Below, in pieces: positions 16,349 to 24,492 of a stretch of 64,000 nt of DNA. The notes below the pieces were generated by a model. It was given only the letters and a program-made list of their open reading frames with translations, searched no databases and had not been told where the DNA came from. Each line of letters starts with the position of its first letter. Position 1 is the stretch's first letter. The stretch is from assembly GCF_000473325.1 (NCBI RefSeq), contig NZ_KI421513.1, positions 2,861,217 to 2,925,216 of the forward strand, written 5' to 3'. The translations under genes were made by a program, and so were the position numbers. The DNA is from Leisingera caerulea DSM 24564. GTDB lineage: Bacteria; Pseudomonadota; Alphaproteobacteria; Rhodobacterales; Rhodobacteraceae.

Positions 16349-17987
16349 CGGCTTCGTCCTCGACCGCTGCCATCCCGGCGGTGACGCTGGCGGTGATCGC
16401 CTGGGCCATTACCTGTGTCAGCTGGCCGGTGCTCAGTTTCGGGAAGGCGCTCAGCAGATATTCGCGGAACTCCTCCAGATCCGAGGAGGCTTCCAGCATT
16501 CCTTCAATTTGCTTGATGGTGTCATCCATCGCAGGCGCCATTTCCCGCTCCAGCCGGCCGGTCAGAGCCGAAACCGGCGAGAACGGCTCAGAGGCCCCAG
16601 AAGGGGCTTGTTCGGCCTGCAGCGCGTCTTCCCCTTCCGCACCCCCGCTTACCCCGTTTAAACCCCGTTTAAATTCGCTCTCAGGGCGCTTGCCGCCCTT
16701 TTCCGGGGTCGGCACATCGTCCTGCGGTGGGGTTTCGGGCTTTTTGCCCAGGGTTTTCTCTCCGCTCTCAGGCGCGGCCAGGCCGAACTTGCCGCGAACC
16801 TCCTGTTCCGACACCACCAGCCCGCGGTCCACCCAAGGCGTTACGCCCTCGGTCCAGGCCACCAGGTCCTCCTCCTCCGGGCGGCCGATCTTCAAGCGCG
16901 GATAGATCTTCTGCGGCCCGTAGTTCAAATCGACGAAGGCGCGCACCAGCTGCTGGTTGATGTGCCCGCGCAGCTGCACCGCATCCGCCCGCTCAATGTC
17001 CTCCTGGACTTCCCGGTGCTCTTTGCCCGATCCCAGGCCTCCGGTCTTGGCGTCGGTGGTTGCGGTCTGCCCCAGGACGGCTTTGGAGGTCTGTTCGTCC
17101 AGCCAGACTGCGCGTTCCTTATAGAGGTCGCTGGAGGAGCTGGCGCTCTTGGCCTCGATGAACTCGATGGCCATGCCTTCCGGGATGATCGCCGCGCAGT
17201 CACCGGCGATGTTCGCAACCGCGCCGAAAAGGGTGTCCTTCTCCGCCTCCGACGCGGACGAGTTGTATTTGCCGACCCGGATCGGCTGGCCGTAGGTCTG
17301 GGTGAAGATGGCCCAGTCCCGCTGCGTGAAGGCCTTGAACATCCACGTCCAGGCCGCTACGCGGGCGAGGCCGCTGCGGAGCGGCAATCCGGACTTCGCC
17401 TTCATGGTGGTGAATACGAACTTGAAGGCAGGCAGATCCTCCTCCTGGCCGCCGTTGGACAGCATCACCGGTGTGCGCAGATCCTCCCGCTTGAAGCGGA
17501 ACCAGCGGGGGTCGCGCCATTCAAGCCGGGCGGGGATGGTCATGCCGCCGGAGTGCTCCCAAATGATTTCCGTGAAAGAGTAGCCTTTGCCGACCGCGTC
17601 CAGCATATCGAACAGCTCGGTTTGCAGCTCGTCGCGGGTCAGCCAGTCGCGCAAGGCATCGGCGTGCTTCTCGCAGTCCTTGGTCGTGCCCTTGGTCTCA
17701 ACGGTGATGTCCAGCTGGCTCACAGACCGCTTGCGGGTGCCCAGCACTGCCAGGTAATGCGGATCGCGCTCCTCCAGGGTCTCCGCCAGCTCCAGATAGC
17801 TGACCGGGTCACCCTGGTCGGCCTGGCGCAGGATGGTGGCGAGGCGCACCGGGTCCAGCCCGTCGGCCGGGTAGCCGGTGGCTGGCGAGCGGATCGTGCC
17901 GAATTCCGCTTTCGCCACTTCCTGGTTCAGCAGCTCCCGCTTGACCGGCCGTCCGTAGGGATCCACGAGCTGGTAGCGTTCGGCCAT
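16341..17987 (-). CDS. Portal protein (Mu gp29-like, DUF935)
   Basis: A 548-residue protein. The start is the ATG at 17987 that overlaps the stop of the small basic gene; a GTG one codon earlier is possible. Landmarks of the DUF935/gp29 family are SYLELAETLEERDPHYLAVL, GKGYSFTEIIWEH, YGQPIRVGKYN and AVLGQTATTDAKTGGLGSGK. The portal forms the dodecameric ring through which terminase packs DNA. The C-terminal 150 residues are variable, Pro/Glu/Gly-rich, then helical. Confidence 0.92.
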   Translation of the reverse strand: MAERYQLVDPYGRPVKRELLNQEVAKAEFGTIRSPATGYPADGLDPVRLATILRQADQGDPVSYLELAETLEERDPHYLAVLGTRKRSVSQLDITVETKGTTKDCEKHADALRDWLTRDELQTELFDMLDAVGKGYSFTEIIWEHSGGMTIPARLEWRDPRWFRFKREDLRTPVMLSNGGQEEDLPAFKFVFTTMKAKSGLPLRSGLARVAAWTWMFKAFTQRDWAIFTQTYGQPIRVGKYNSSASEAEKDTLFGAVANIAGDCAAIIPEGMAIEFIEAKSASSSSDLYKERAVWLDEQTSKAVLGQTATTDAKTGGLGSGKEHREVQEDIERADAVQLRGHINQQLVRAFVDLNYGPQKIYPRLKIGRPEEEDLVAWTEGVTPWVDRGLVVSEQEVRGKFGLAAPESGEKTLGKKPETPPQDDVPTPEKGGKRPESEFKRGLNGVSGGAEGEDALQAEQAPSGASEPFSPVSALTGRLEREMAPAMDDTIKQIEGMLEASSDLEEFREYLLSAFPKLSTGQLTQVMAQAITASVTAGMAAVEDEAGA

Positions 17988-18157
17988 CACCGTCCCCCCC
18001 GCAGCATAGCGCCCAGGAAAAGGCGGGTTGCGCTGAAGGCGGAGCTGCCCGCCTGCAGCTGGGGCCGGTTCGCCGCTCCCGGCCGCAGCTCCTTGGCCTT
18101 TTGCTCAGCGCGCTTCTTGGCCTGGATCTGCTTCCGGCGGTTCTTCTTGTGAGGCAT
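17987..18157 (-). CDS. Small very basic phage protein between terminase and portal
   Basis: A 56-codon gene with TGATG overlaps to both the terminase upstream and the portal downstream. The N-terminus is extremely basic (MPHKKNRRKQIQAKKRAEQK). It has no recognised family; nucleic acid binding would fit the charge. The double overlap supports translation. Confidence 0.65.
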   Translation of the reverse strand: MPHKKNRRKQIQAKKRAEQKAKELRPGAANRPQLQAGSSAFSATRLFLGAMLRGGR

Positions 18158-19857
18158 CACACCCCTCCTCGGATACGGGCGCCGAGCGGTCCGGCCCAGG
18201 GGCTGCGGGCGGCATGGTCTGCGGCGCGGTTGCGGGCCAGGCGCTCGGCGCTGGTCATGGCCATCCCTTCGCTGCCCTGGGGTTTCTTGACGGCGCGGTA
18301 GCCGATTTCGCCGAACGGCTGATTGCTGGCGTAGAAGGCCAGGGCGCTGGCGATGGCGCTGTCGCCGTGCCGGGTCAGCCCGTCGGTGCCCTTCATCCGG
18401 AAATCTTCGGGGACCTTGATGATGCCGCCGACGAACTGCAGCGACTGGTGGTCCTGGACAACATCGGCATGGGCCACCAGGACGATGGTCTTGTCGCTGA
18501 AGGCCTCAATGTAAGGCGGCATCTCGCGGGCGTACCATTCCCGGCTGAGGCTCACCTCCATGATGATCTGGCTGCCGTAGCGCTGAGTGGCCTTTTCCGC
18601 CAGGTAGGCGCCATTGCCGGTCTTATCCAATGCGCCTTTAACGAAGTTCGGCAGCCGGTCGCAGATGTAGTAGAGGATGTCCCGCTGCTGGTCGAAGGGG
18701 ATGTTGCGCAGCTCCACCAGCAGTTTGGTCTCGCGCACCAGCGCGGGGGTGATCTCCTTGATCACGATGTCTGTGGCGTCACCGGAGCGGGCAAAGTCTT
18801 CGCCCATCACATGCTTGCTGTCGGGGTTCAGCCTGTCGAGGACCGGCTTCAGCTTCAGTTTGCACCACTCAAGGGCAGCGCGCTTGCGCACATCGTCGGG
18901 CTTGTTCTTGAACTCGTCCGGCTGGGTCCAGCGCTCGTATGGAATGCCCTGCTTGGTGCAGGCCTCGATCTGGACGCGGGTCAGGGCTGCGCCCTCGGCT
19001 TCGGCCGGGATGGCGTCCAGCTCCTGGCGCATTGCCGCGGTGCGGGAGCCATAGGAGCTGCGGATCTTCTTTTCCCACGCCTCCTGCGCCTCCTGAGACC
19101 AGTCGTCGCCTTTCATCAGGCAGACGCGCTTGAACAGTCCGTTCTCGACGGCCTGGCTGAATGGGATGTGGTGGACCTTGAAGCCGTTCTTCCCGGCCTT
19201 GGCCTCGCGGATCAGCTCGTTAAAGGCGTTCAGCACGCCTTTGTGGGTGGAGATCACCCGCACCTTGCCGCCCCAGATCAGCAGCGCGTTCACCGCGTCG
19301 ATGACTTCCCGCACATCCCGGTGATAGGCAGCCTCGTCAATGACCACCACGCCCTGGAGGCCGCGGATGTTGGCCGGGTTCGAGGACAGCGCCTCAACCC
19401 GGAAGCCGCTGGCACAGGTGATCCGGTAGGCCGAGATATCTTTGGAGGAACCGTCTTCGCGCTGGTCCTTGAAGATGAACTCCTCAATCTGCGCCAGCTC
19501 GTCGGCCACCACCTTCAGGAAGTGAGAGACATAGCCGATGAACTCCCGGCCCTTGTCCTTGGTGTCGCCGATGTAGAAGACATTGCTGCCGCCGCCGGTG
19601 CGGCTGGTGGAGGCGGTGATCGCGCAGTCCAGGGCCTCGGCGAAGGTAATGCCGGTTCGGCGCCCCTTCTCAGCGATTTTCAAGTCGCTCTTGTCTTCAA
19701 GCCAGGCGCTCTGGTGCGCCATCAGGATCCCGTCTGCCAGCGGATCCAGATCCTCCGGCAGATCGGTGCCGAGGTTCAGCCCCTCCGGCAGCTTCGCGGC
19801 ATCCCGGGAGAGGACAGGCTTTTCCGGTGCCAGGTCTGCAGGGTTTTGTGCGGTCAC
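18157..19857 (-). CDS. Terminase large subunit (Mu gp28-like)
   Basis: A 566-residue protein started at the GTG at 19857, which overlaps the gp27 stop as GTGA; the longer frame to 20283 is an artefact running inside gp27. The ATPase part has an atypical Walker A region (IAEKGRRTGIT) and Walker B VVVIDEAAYHRD; RVISTHKG follows as coupling motif. The C-terminal nuclease part includes GEDFARSGDATD with the first acidic residues of the RNase H-like fold and ends with HGDSAIASALAFYA. It cuts and packages phage DNA, headful-wise in Mu. Terminase, portal and gpF lie in the standard Mu order. Confidence 0.92.
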   Translation of the reverse strand: MTAQNPADLAPEKPVLSRDAAKLPEGLNLGTDLPEDLDPLADGILMAHQSAWLEDKSDLKIAEKGRRTGITFAEALDCAITASTSRTGGGSNVFYIGDTKDKGREFIGYVSHFLKVVADELAQIEEFIFKDQREDGSSKDISAYRITCASGFRVEALSSNPANIRGLQGVVVIDEAAYHRDVREVIDAVNALLIWGGKVRVISTHKGVLNAFNELIREAKAGKNGFKVHHIPFSQAVENGLFKRVCLMKGDDWSQEAQEAWEKKIRSSYGSRTAAMRQELDAIPAEAEGAALTRVQIEACTKQGIPYERWTQPDEFKNKPDDVRKRAALEWCKLKLKPVLDRLNPDSKHVMGEDFARSGDATDIVIKEITPALVRETKLLVELRNIPFDQQRDILYYICDRLPNFVKGALDKTGNGAYLAEKATQRYGSQIIMEVSLSREWYAREMPPYIEAFSDKTIVLVAHADVVQDHQSLQFVGGIIKVPEDFRMKGTDGLTRHGDSAIASALAFYASNQPFGEIGYRAVKKPQGSEGMAMTSAERLARNRAADHAARSPWAGPLGARIRGGV

Positions 19858-20420
19858 GACCGCACCCCCAGGAGCTTCTTGCGCAGGTCCGCCGCGCGCT
19901 CGGCACTCAGGCCAGCCTCCGCCACAGCCCCTTCCACCCGGCCGGCCATCTCGTCCTGGGCCTGACGGCGGGCCTCGGCCGCGATACGCTCGCGCTCCGC
20001 CTCCATGATCTTTTCCCGAAGCCCGGCCGAGTGCATCAGATCCTTCAGGGTGCGCGCCAGGTTTGCCAGGCTTTTGGCGTCGATGTGCTCGCCTTTCTCG
20101 GCCACGGCCTGCATCAGCTGGAACATCGCAGCGGCGATCATCTGCATGAGCGCCCGGTGCATCCCGCTTTCCGCCTCGATGTCCATGTCCGAGAGCAGCG
20201 TCTCCGCAATGGCGAAGGCCTCGCGCTGTGTCTTCAGCAGCTTGGAGAACTCGCCGACGGCCGTCTTCCCGACTGTCAGGCAAAGCCCTTCCTCCTCAAG
20301 CCAGAAGTTCAGGTCCTCGGTCACGCCGATAATGTCCCCAAAACCGCGGTCCTGAAGCGCCTTGGCCAGCCGGTGGCGGATCTCCACCGGGACCAGATCA
20401 AGTTTCTTGGGAGGCGGCAT
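19854..20420 (-). CDS. Terminase small subunit-like (Mu gp27, DUF3486)
   Basis: A 188-residue helical protein starting MPPPKKLDLVPVEIRHRL, the opening of the DUF3486 family, with a HTH-like segment at its N-terminus and coiled coil rich in Glu/Ala/Arg toward the C-terminus. In Mu-like phages this protein precedes the large terminase and is considered the DNA recognition subunit. It overlaps the large subunit gene by four bases. Confidence 0.88.
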   Translation of the reverse strand: MPPPKKLDLVPVEIRHRLAKALQDRGFGDIIGVTEDLNFWLEEEGLCLTVGKTAVGEFSKLLKTQREAFAIAETLLSDMDIEAESGMHRALMQMIAAAMFQLMQAVAEKGEHIDAKSLANLARTLKDLMHSAGLREKIMEAERERIAAEARRQAQDEMAGRVEGAVAEAGLSAERAADLRKKLLGVRS

Positions 20421-20423
20421 GGG

Positions 20424-20720
20424 TTACCTCCCGGGGCGGGGGCGCTGGATGTTCGGATGGCGGGCAATACCTTGGGCAATCTCCACGCCGCGGGTCGTCG
20501 CAGTGGCCACGATGAAACCGCTGTTGTCTTCCAGGGAGACCAAGCCCTGCTCCTGCAGCCAATGCAGTTCGGTTGCGACCTGGTCGCGCGTGAAAGCGAT
20601 GCCGAGCCTAGGCAATTGGGTACCCAGCATCGAGGCGTTGGAGGTGTATGCCGGCGCATCTTCCAGAAAGCGGAGAATGGCAATTCGTGCGTGCTCGCGC
20701 ACGGTTTCGTGGTAACTCAT
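20424..20720 (-). CDS. Mu gp26-like small winged-helix protein
   Basis: A 98-residue protein with a winged-helix pattern (ILRFLEDAPAYTSNASML, DQVATELHWLQEQGLV). Proteins of this type occupy the gp26 place in Mu-like phages, between DUF2730 and DUF3486 genes. Its role in packaging or regulation is unknown. It shares its first base with the stop of the upstream gene. Confidence 0.75.
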   Translation of the reverse strand: MSYHETVREHARIAILRFLEDAPAYTSNASMLGTQLPRLGIAFTRDQVATELHWLQEQGLVSLEDNSGFIVATATTRGVEIAQGIARHPNIQRPRPGR

Positions 20721-21076
20721 CAGCGGCTCCCTTTAAGTAGGTGGTCTTCGTGGCGGGAGACGATGCTTTCCAGGCGGCCCATAATTTGCTGGTTCCCCTC
20801 CAGCACGGCTTCCATGCGGCCCATGGTTCCGTTCACCCGCTCCATCGCCAGTTCAATCTTGTGAACGTCCTCCCGGCTCGGCATCTCCTTGACCGTATGC
20901 TCCAGGGCGAGCAGCCGGTTTTCGTGCCGGTCCATCCGGTCGGACCCTTGCTTGAAGCGCTCTTCGACATTCGTCCGGCGGGAGCTGATCCAGGCGTAAA
21001 CGGCGGTTCCGAGAGAAACCGCCAGTGTCACGAAGGCCACGATGTTGGACCACGTGAAGGTCGGGTCAAACTCCAT
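20720..21076 (-). CDS. Mu gp25-like protein (DUF2730)
   Basis: A 118-residue protein from the ATG at 21076 (MEFDPTFTWSNIVAFVTLAV). One N-terminal membrane segment (residues 10-30) is followed by a charged, coiled-coil-like region with RLLALEHTVKEMP and VHKIELAMERVNG. This is the DUF2730/gp25 layout. The longer frame to 21409 is opposed to the next gene and lacks coding character. The function is unknown; a link with lysis or packaging is suggested by its place. Confidence 0.82.
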   Translation of the reverse strand: MEFDPTFTWSNIVAFVTLAVSLGTAVYAWISSRRTNVEERFKQGSDRMDRHENRLLALEHTVKEMPSREDVHKIELAMERVNGTMGRMEAVLEGNQQIMGRLESIVSRHEDHLLKGSR

Positions 21077-21402
21077 CAGTGCAGCTCCCCGGTGTGCTCC
21101 GGACCAGGAGGCCCGAGAGCCTGAAAGTCTGCGCCGTAGCCGAGCGCACAGGACACGCCGCCCGGTTCCGTGGAAACGATGGTCCAGGTGCCGTCGTTTG
21201 GAGCAATGAACAGGTGAATGGTGTTTCCGTTCTTTGCCAGCATCTCCGCAATGGGCAGCTCGCTGTATTGATCCAGCAAAGCGCCGGCCATGAGGTCGAA
21301 CGTTGAAAAACAGGTCACGGCAACCGCGGGAGACGCTGCCCAGCCGAATTGAACGGCGGAGCCAATGGCGATGGCGGCTGCAAGGGCGATGATCCGGATC
21401 AT
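21076..21402 (-). CDS. Exported small protein in the lysis region
   Basis: A 108-residue protein with a clear signal peptide (MIRIIALAAAIAIGSAVQFG, cleavage probably after WAA) and two cysteines in the mature part (VTCFSTF and GVSCALGY) that could form a disulphide. It overlaps the holin gene by four bases and DUF2730 by one. It lies where Mu-like phages encode spanin or envelope proteins, but it has no spanin-like coiled coil, so the role is open. Confidence 0.65.
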   Translation of the reverse strand: MIRIIALAAAIAIGSAVQFGWAASPAVAVTCFSTFDLMAGALLDQYSELPIAEMLAKNGNTIHLFIAPNDGTWTIVSTEPGGVSCALGYGADFQALGPPGPEHTGELH

Positions 21403-21932
21403 GCTGCACCGCCTGTCATGCTGGCGGCGATGATCTGCTGCTTTTCCTTGGAGCCGGTCGAAGAGCCAAAGAAGTAGTTGCCCACCTGGCTGGTCATGGC
21501 ACCAAGCGCGCCAACCATGATCAGCAGCACTTCGCCGCCGTCATCGGGCAGGCCGAGGTAGAAGATCGCAGACAGGACGCCGAAGAAACCGGCGATGATC
21601 AGCACGCCGAGGACGGCCGGGGTCCAGTCCCGCATCTTGACCTGCCGGTCGCGCGCGCTGGCCCGGTCCCCGGCGGCGATGCGCTCCAGCTCGATGCCGG
21701 CTTCCTGGAGCTGGGCGGCAAACTCGGCTTCGATCTGCTTCAGCTTCACCAGGTCGGCGGGCGCAGCATTGAGCAGCGCCTCCTCGACAGCCGCTTCGCT
21801 GGCGTCCTCATTGCCCTGCAGTCCCTTTGCCAGTGCTTTAACCGCAACCCCCGCCATAGGGCCGCCAAGGGCGGTGGCGATGGTCGGGGCGATGCCGCCC
21901 AGGAACCGGATGATTTTGTCCTTGTGCTTCAT
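21399..21932 (-). CDS. Holin, three-membrane-segment type
   Basis: A 177-residue protein. The first hydrophobic stretch is around residues 10-35 (GGIAPTIATALGGPMAGVAV), followed by a long charged helix, then two membrane segments near residues 105-128 (PAVLGVLIIAGFFGVLSAIF) and 135-155. This is the layout of 3-TM holins next to amidases in phages of alphaproteobacteria. It makes membrane lesions that release the endolysin. Overlaps of four bases join it to the amidase and the exported protein gene. Confidence 0.8.
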   Translation of the reverse strand: MKHKDKIIRFLGGIAPTIATALGGPMAGVAVKALAKGLQGNEDASEAAVEEALLNAAPADLVKLKQIEAEFAAQLQEAGIELERIAAGDRASARDRQVKMRDWTPAVLGVLIIAGFFGVLSAIFYLGLPDDGGEVLLIMVGALGAMTSQVGNYFFGSSTGSKEKQQIIAASMTGGAA

Positions 21933-22816
21933 TTGGGGCCTCCCTTGAAGCCGGGTTCAGAAAAGGTGACGGGGTCGGCGTAGCGCTTGACGATCCAGCC
22001 CACGGCGCCGCCGTAGAAGACCTTCAGCCACTGGCGGCCGCTGAAAGAACCCGAAGCAATCACCGGGAGCGGTGTGCCATCGGGGATTTCCGTGATGATG
22101 TTCGGATTGAAGCTGGGCCACTTGCGCATGTTCAGCGCCCCGCCGGGGACGTTGACGATGGCCATCTCTTCCTCGGCGGAGGACACCGACCGCTCCTCCA
22201 ACTCCGCCTCGGCCGGATCGTCCCGGCCGAGGATGCGTGCCCGGACGTGCTCCAGCGGGAACAGAGGATTTGAGTCCACTTTGCGGCCCGGCGAAATGTA
22301 CCAGTGGGTAGTGATGTCTTCGAGAGTCGGGATTGAGGAGAACAGCGTCTGCAACAGCTTCAGCAGGGCACTGATCTGCGCCTCCGGGTAGGGCATCCAC
22401 AGGCCGCGCCCGTGTTCGAGGGTCTCAGCCTCCTCGATGCCGTGCAAGCCGATGTCGAGCTTCTGGCCGAACCAGGTGCGGGCGTAGGTCGCCGAGCTGC
22501 GGGTCATGCGGCCGGGGTTCACCAGCTCGATACCGATGGAAAAGCCGTTGCACCATTTGCGCCCGTGATATTCGGACGTGCCGGCATGGAAGGCCCTGTC
22601 GCCAGTCCGAACCTGCTGCACAGTGGTCCCGTCCAGTTCGATCACGAAATGAACGGACACCTTGGCGTCATTGTTCTGGAGGTAATAGGCGGCGCTGCCG
22701 GGCTTCAGGCTGCTGGCCGTGTCATGCAGAACGACCAGGCTCGGCGTGATCTGACCGCCTGACCACTTTGCCTCCTGAAATTCGATGCCTGTAACCTTGC
22801 CGCCTTGGATGCCCAT
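21929..22816 (-). CDS. Endolysin: N-acetylmuramoyl-L-alanine amidase with SH3 domain
   Basis: A 295-residue protein. Residues 20-190 are an Amidase_2 domain with zinc ligands in LVVLHDTASS (His), AFHAGTSEYHGRK (His) and a late His in ITTHWYISPGRK, plus the Lys/Asp of PGRKVDSN. Residues 215-280 form a bacterial SH3 cell-wall-binding domain (MAIVNVPGGALNMRKWPSFN, WLKVFYGGAVGWIVKRY). It cleaves the bond between MurNAc and L-Ala. It has no signal peptide and so depends on the holin. It is the first gene after the terminator and should start the lysis/late operon. Confidence 0.92.
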   Translation of the reverse strand: MGIQGGKVTGIEFQEAKWSGGQITPSLVVLHDTASSLKPGSAAYYLQNNDAKVSVHFVIELDGTTVQQVRTGDRAFHAGTSEYHGRKWCNGFSIGIELVNPGRMTRSSATYARTWFGQKLDIGLHGIEEAETLEHGRGLWMPYPEAQISALLKLLQTLFSSIPTLEDITTHWYISPGRKVDSNPLFPLEHVRARILGRDDPAEAELEERSVSSAEEEMAIVNVPGGALNMRKWPSFNPNIITEIPDGTPLPVIASGSFSGRQWLKVFYGGAVGWIVKRYADPVTFSEPGFKGGPK

Positions 22817-22830
22817 TTCCGGCCCCTTTA

Positions 22831-22850
22831 AACCCCGTTTGAATGGGGTT
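22831..22850. promoter_or_regulatory. Inverted repeat in front of the endolysin gene
   Basis: AACCCC-N8-GGGGTT lies 15-34 bp before the endolysin ATG, between the terminator and the late operon. A Mor-type activator binds dyads, so this is a candidate site, but it overlaps the likely leader and could instead be an mRNA structure around the AAAGGGG ribosome binding site. Confidence 0.35.
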
Positions 22851-22870
22851 CAGGATGGCGGGCGCGGCGC

Positions 22871-22906
22871 AAAAAAAATGCCCGCAACGGCTTGCGGGCT
22901 ATTTTT
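22871..22906 (-). terminator. Rho-independent terminator of the middle operon
   Basis: Stem GCCCGCAA/TTGCGGGC (22880-22899) is followed on the minus strand by an A-T step and eight T residues. It lies directly behind the Mor-like gene. The core repeats the hairpin at 13532-13553. Confidence 0.85.
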
Positions 22907-23280
22907 CAGAAGAAGGAAAGTTGCGCCTCATCGCCTGGCGGCCGTTCGTCCAGGTACTTTCGAACCGTGACGTCGGACACGCTGAGCTTGCGGGCAATGT
23001 CGGCAATATTCAAGCCCTTTGAGCGGTAGACCCGGGCGCGCCATTCTTTGGCAATTGGGGTGCGCCGCTGCAAGCGGTGCGACACAGAGCCGAGCGCCTT
23101 TGCCTTTGCATAACCGACAACGCCCACAAGCTTTGAGGTTTGCCGGGGCTTCAGGGAGTACCTGACTTCGGTGCCGCCGAACGCCTCCAGGAACTTCAGG
23201 GTGTCCTCAAGGCCCAGCACTTCGAAATAGGGCTGCACCTGGGCGGTCGGCCGCGGAAAGGTCGGGGTGACGTCGCCCAT
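22906..23280 (-). CDS. Mor-family transcription activator
   Basis: A 124-residue protein. An N-terminal dimerisation-type segment (LEDTLKFLEAFGGTEVRYSL and a second GYAKAKAL repeat) is followed by a HTH (LNIADIARKLSVSDVTVRKY, residues 88-108). This two-part design and the size match Mor/C of Mu, which activate middle and late promoters. It is the last gene of the middle block and stands just before the terminator and the lysis/late genes, as expected for the late switch. I see only this one member, so it may serve both middle and late steps. Confidence 0.78.
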   Translation of the reverse strand: MGDVTPTFPRPTAQVQPYFEVLGLEDTLKFLEAFGGTEVRYSLKPRQTSKLVGVVGYAKAKALGSVSHRLQRRTPIAKEWRARVYRSKGLNIADIARKLSVSDVTVRKYLDERPPGDEAQLSFF

Positions 23281-23534
23281 CAGCCCCTCCCTTTGCGGTG
23301 CTTCCGTCTGGAGCGCTTGCCCAGGGTGCTTGCTGGAGTGACGGTCGTCACCACGCCATTTTCGAGGACGTACCGGCGGCCGCCGCTGATTACGGCGGTT
23401 GCCTCCGGGTGGCCCTCAGCCAGTTCGACCTTGCGGCGGATCTTCCGGCGCACGGCGTTGACATTCAGCCCTTCGGCCAGCTCCAGGTGCCGGATCACGG
23501 CTTTGTCGGAAACGAAGTAGCGGGGGGGCTTCAT
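23280..23534 (-). CDS. Small basic phage protein, unknown
   Basis: An 84-residue protein starting MKPPRYFVSDKAVIRHLELA; it ends in a very basic tail (GKRSRRKHRKGRG). N-terminal HTH-like character is possible (LNVNAVRRKIRRKVELAEG). It shares one base with the Mor-like gene and follows GemA by four bases. No family recognised. Confidence 0.65.
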   Translation of the reverse strand: MKPPRYFVSDKAVIRHLELAEGLNVNAVRRKIRRKVELAEGHPEATAVISGGRRYVLENGVVTTVTPASTLGKRSRRKHRKGRG

Positions 23535-23537
23535 GAT

Positions 23538-23978
23538 CTACTGCTCCAGCTCGATGCCGGCGCGCCAGCACCAGTCTGTAAGCGCGTTGATCACGTCGCT
23601 GATCTGCTCATGCTCGATGAGCATGTCCACGTCCGCCACCTCCGCGCCCCAGGTATCGCCGAAGCGCGACCGGATGAACTTGTTCAGGCCTGCGCGGGTC
23701 GGGTCCTTCAGTTCGCCGCGGGAACCAAGCAGGCTCCACAGCACATGGATGAACCGCACGCCGCCGTGCTTGGCGCGCGGGTGCTTTTTCTTGCCGCCGG
23801 GGCGGGTGCTCGCCCCGGCTTCCTTCAGGTGGCTGACCACCCTCAAAAGGTCAGCTTGGCCCATGTCGGTCAGCGAGCTTTTGCCGGTGACCTGCAGCTG
23901 CATTTCCTGGCGGGCGTCATTGTCCATGCCGAGTTCCCGGCATTGCGCGAAGATCTGCCTTTTCAGGTTGGCGGTCAT
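23538..23978 (-). CDS. gemA: GemA-like protein (Mu gp16, DUF1018)
   Basis: A 146-residue protein with MTANLKRQIFAQCRELGMDN at the start, LTDMGQADLLRVVSHLKEAG in the middle and a C-terminal WCWRAGIELE segment; this is the DUF1018/GemA layout. Mu GemA modulates host gene expression and DNA supercoiling during early growth and is dispensable. It overlaps the next upstream gene by four bases. Confidence 0.87.
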   Translation of the reverse strand: MTANLKRQIFAQCRELGMDNDARQEMQLQVTGKSSLTDMGQADLLRVVSHLKEAGASTRPGGKKKHPRAKHGGVRFIHVLWSLLGSRGELKDPTRAGLNKFIRSRFGDTWGAEVADVDMLIEHEQISDVINALTDWCWRAGIELEQ

Positions 23979-24238
23979 GACAGCACCTCTTCGATGTCAT
24001 GCACGGGCGCCACCGGGTGGAACGCCTGTTGCTGGGCCTTCATGCGCTGCATGGCGCGCTCCATTTCCTCCCTGGCCAGCGCGTCGAACTCGTCGTCGGG
24101 CATCTTCGCCAGAGCAGCGTTCTGCTTTACCACGGACAGGCGCCCGCCCAGCACCAGTCCGGCGCGATGTTGCTTCGTTGCGTAGGCGCTGAAACCGCGT
24201 CGCAGGCTTTCCCTGATTTCGTCTTTCGTCATTGCCAT
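23975..24238 (-). CDS. Small helical phage protein, unknown
   Basis: An 87-residue mostly helical, charged protein (EIRESLRRGFSAYATKQH, EFDALAREEMERAMQRMK). It overlaps gemA by four bases, which supports co-translation. No motif points to a function. Confidence 0.62.
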   Translation of the reverse strand: MAMTKDEIRESLRRGFSAYATKQHRAGLVLGGRLSVVKQNAALAKMPDDEFDALAREEMERAMQRMKAQQQAFHPVAPVHDIEEVLS

Positions 24239-24255
24239 GTTCCGGCTCCAATTCT

Positions 24256-24471
24256 TCAGGATTGGGTTGAAGGGGCTTGGCTTTGGGTGATTGCGGATTT
24301 TGGCTGCAGCCAGTGGACGGTGAAGCCGTCGGCCTCCATATCGCGGGCCTGCTCCAGCGGGATTTCCATGCTCCAGGGGCAGTCCTGGCCCTCCAGTTTG
24401 ACGTGAACGGCAGCGGCCACCGGGGGGATAGTGAGATCTGCGAATTTTGCAGGTACTGAAGGCTCAGACAT
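24256..24471 (-). CDS. Small phage protein, unknown
   Basis: A 71-residue protein started at the ATG at 24471 (MSEPSVPAKFADLTI), which has an AGGAGAGAAAG ribosome binding site just before it; an ATG at 24486 is less likely. It contains VHVKLEGQDCPWSMEIPLEQ and is probably a small beta/alpha fold. No family recognised. Confidence 0.6.
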   Translation of the reverse strand: MSEPSVPAKFADLTIPPVAAAVHVKLEGQDCPWSMEIPLEQARDMEADGFTVHWLQPKSAITQSQAPSTQS

Positions 24472-24492
24472 TCTTTCTCTCCTCATCTTGGG

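Noticed and set aside
16655..16675. GTTTAAACCCC-type repeats in the portal gene resembling the dyad near the endolysin gene
   Set aside because: They lie inside coding sequence, are not a dyad of the same form, and similar sequences are scattered; probably chance.
18214..19965. Long plus-strand open frame opposite the terminase, and similar ones opposite muA (27891-29450) and other genes
   Set aside because: They are antisense shadows typical of GC-rich coding DNA; the translations have no recognisable domain while the minus strand has clear families.
19858..20283. N-terminal extension of the large terminase
   Set aside because: It lies fully inside the gp27 gene in another frame; the GTG at 19857 overlaps the gp27 stop and gives the expected N-terminus.
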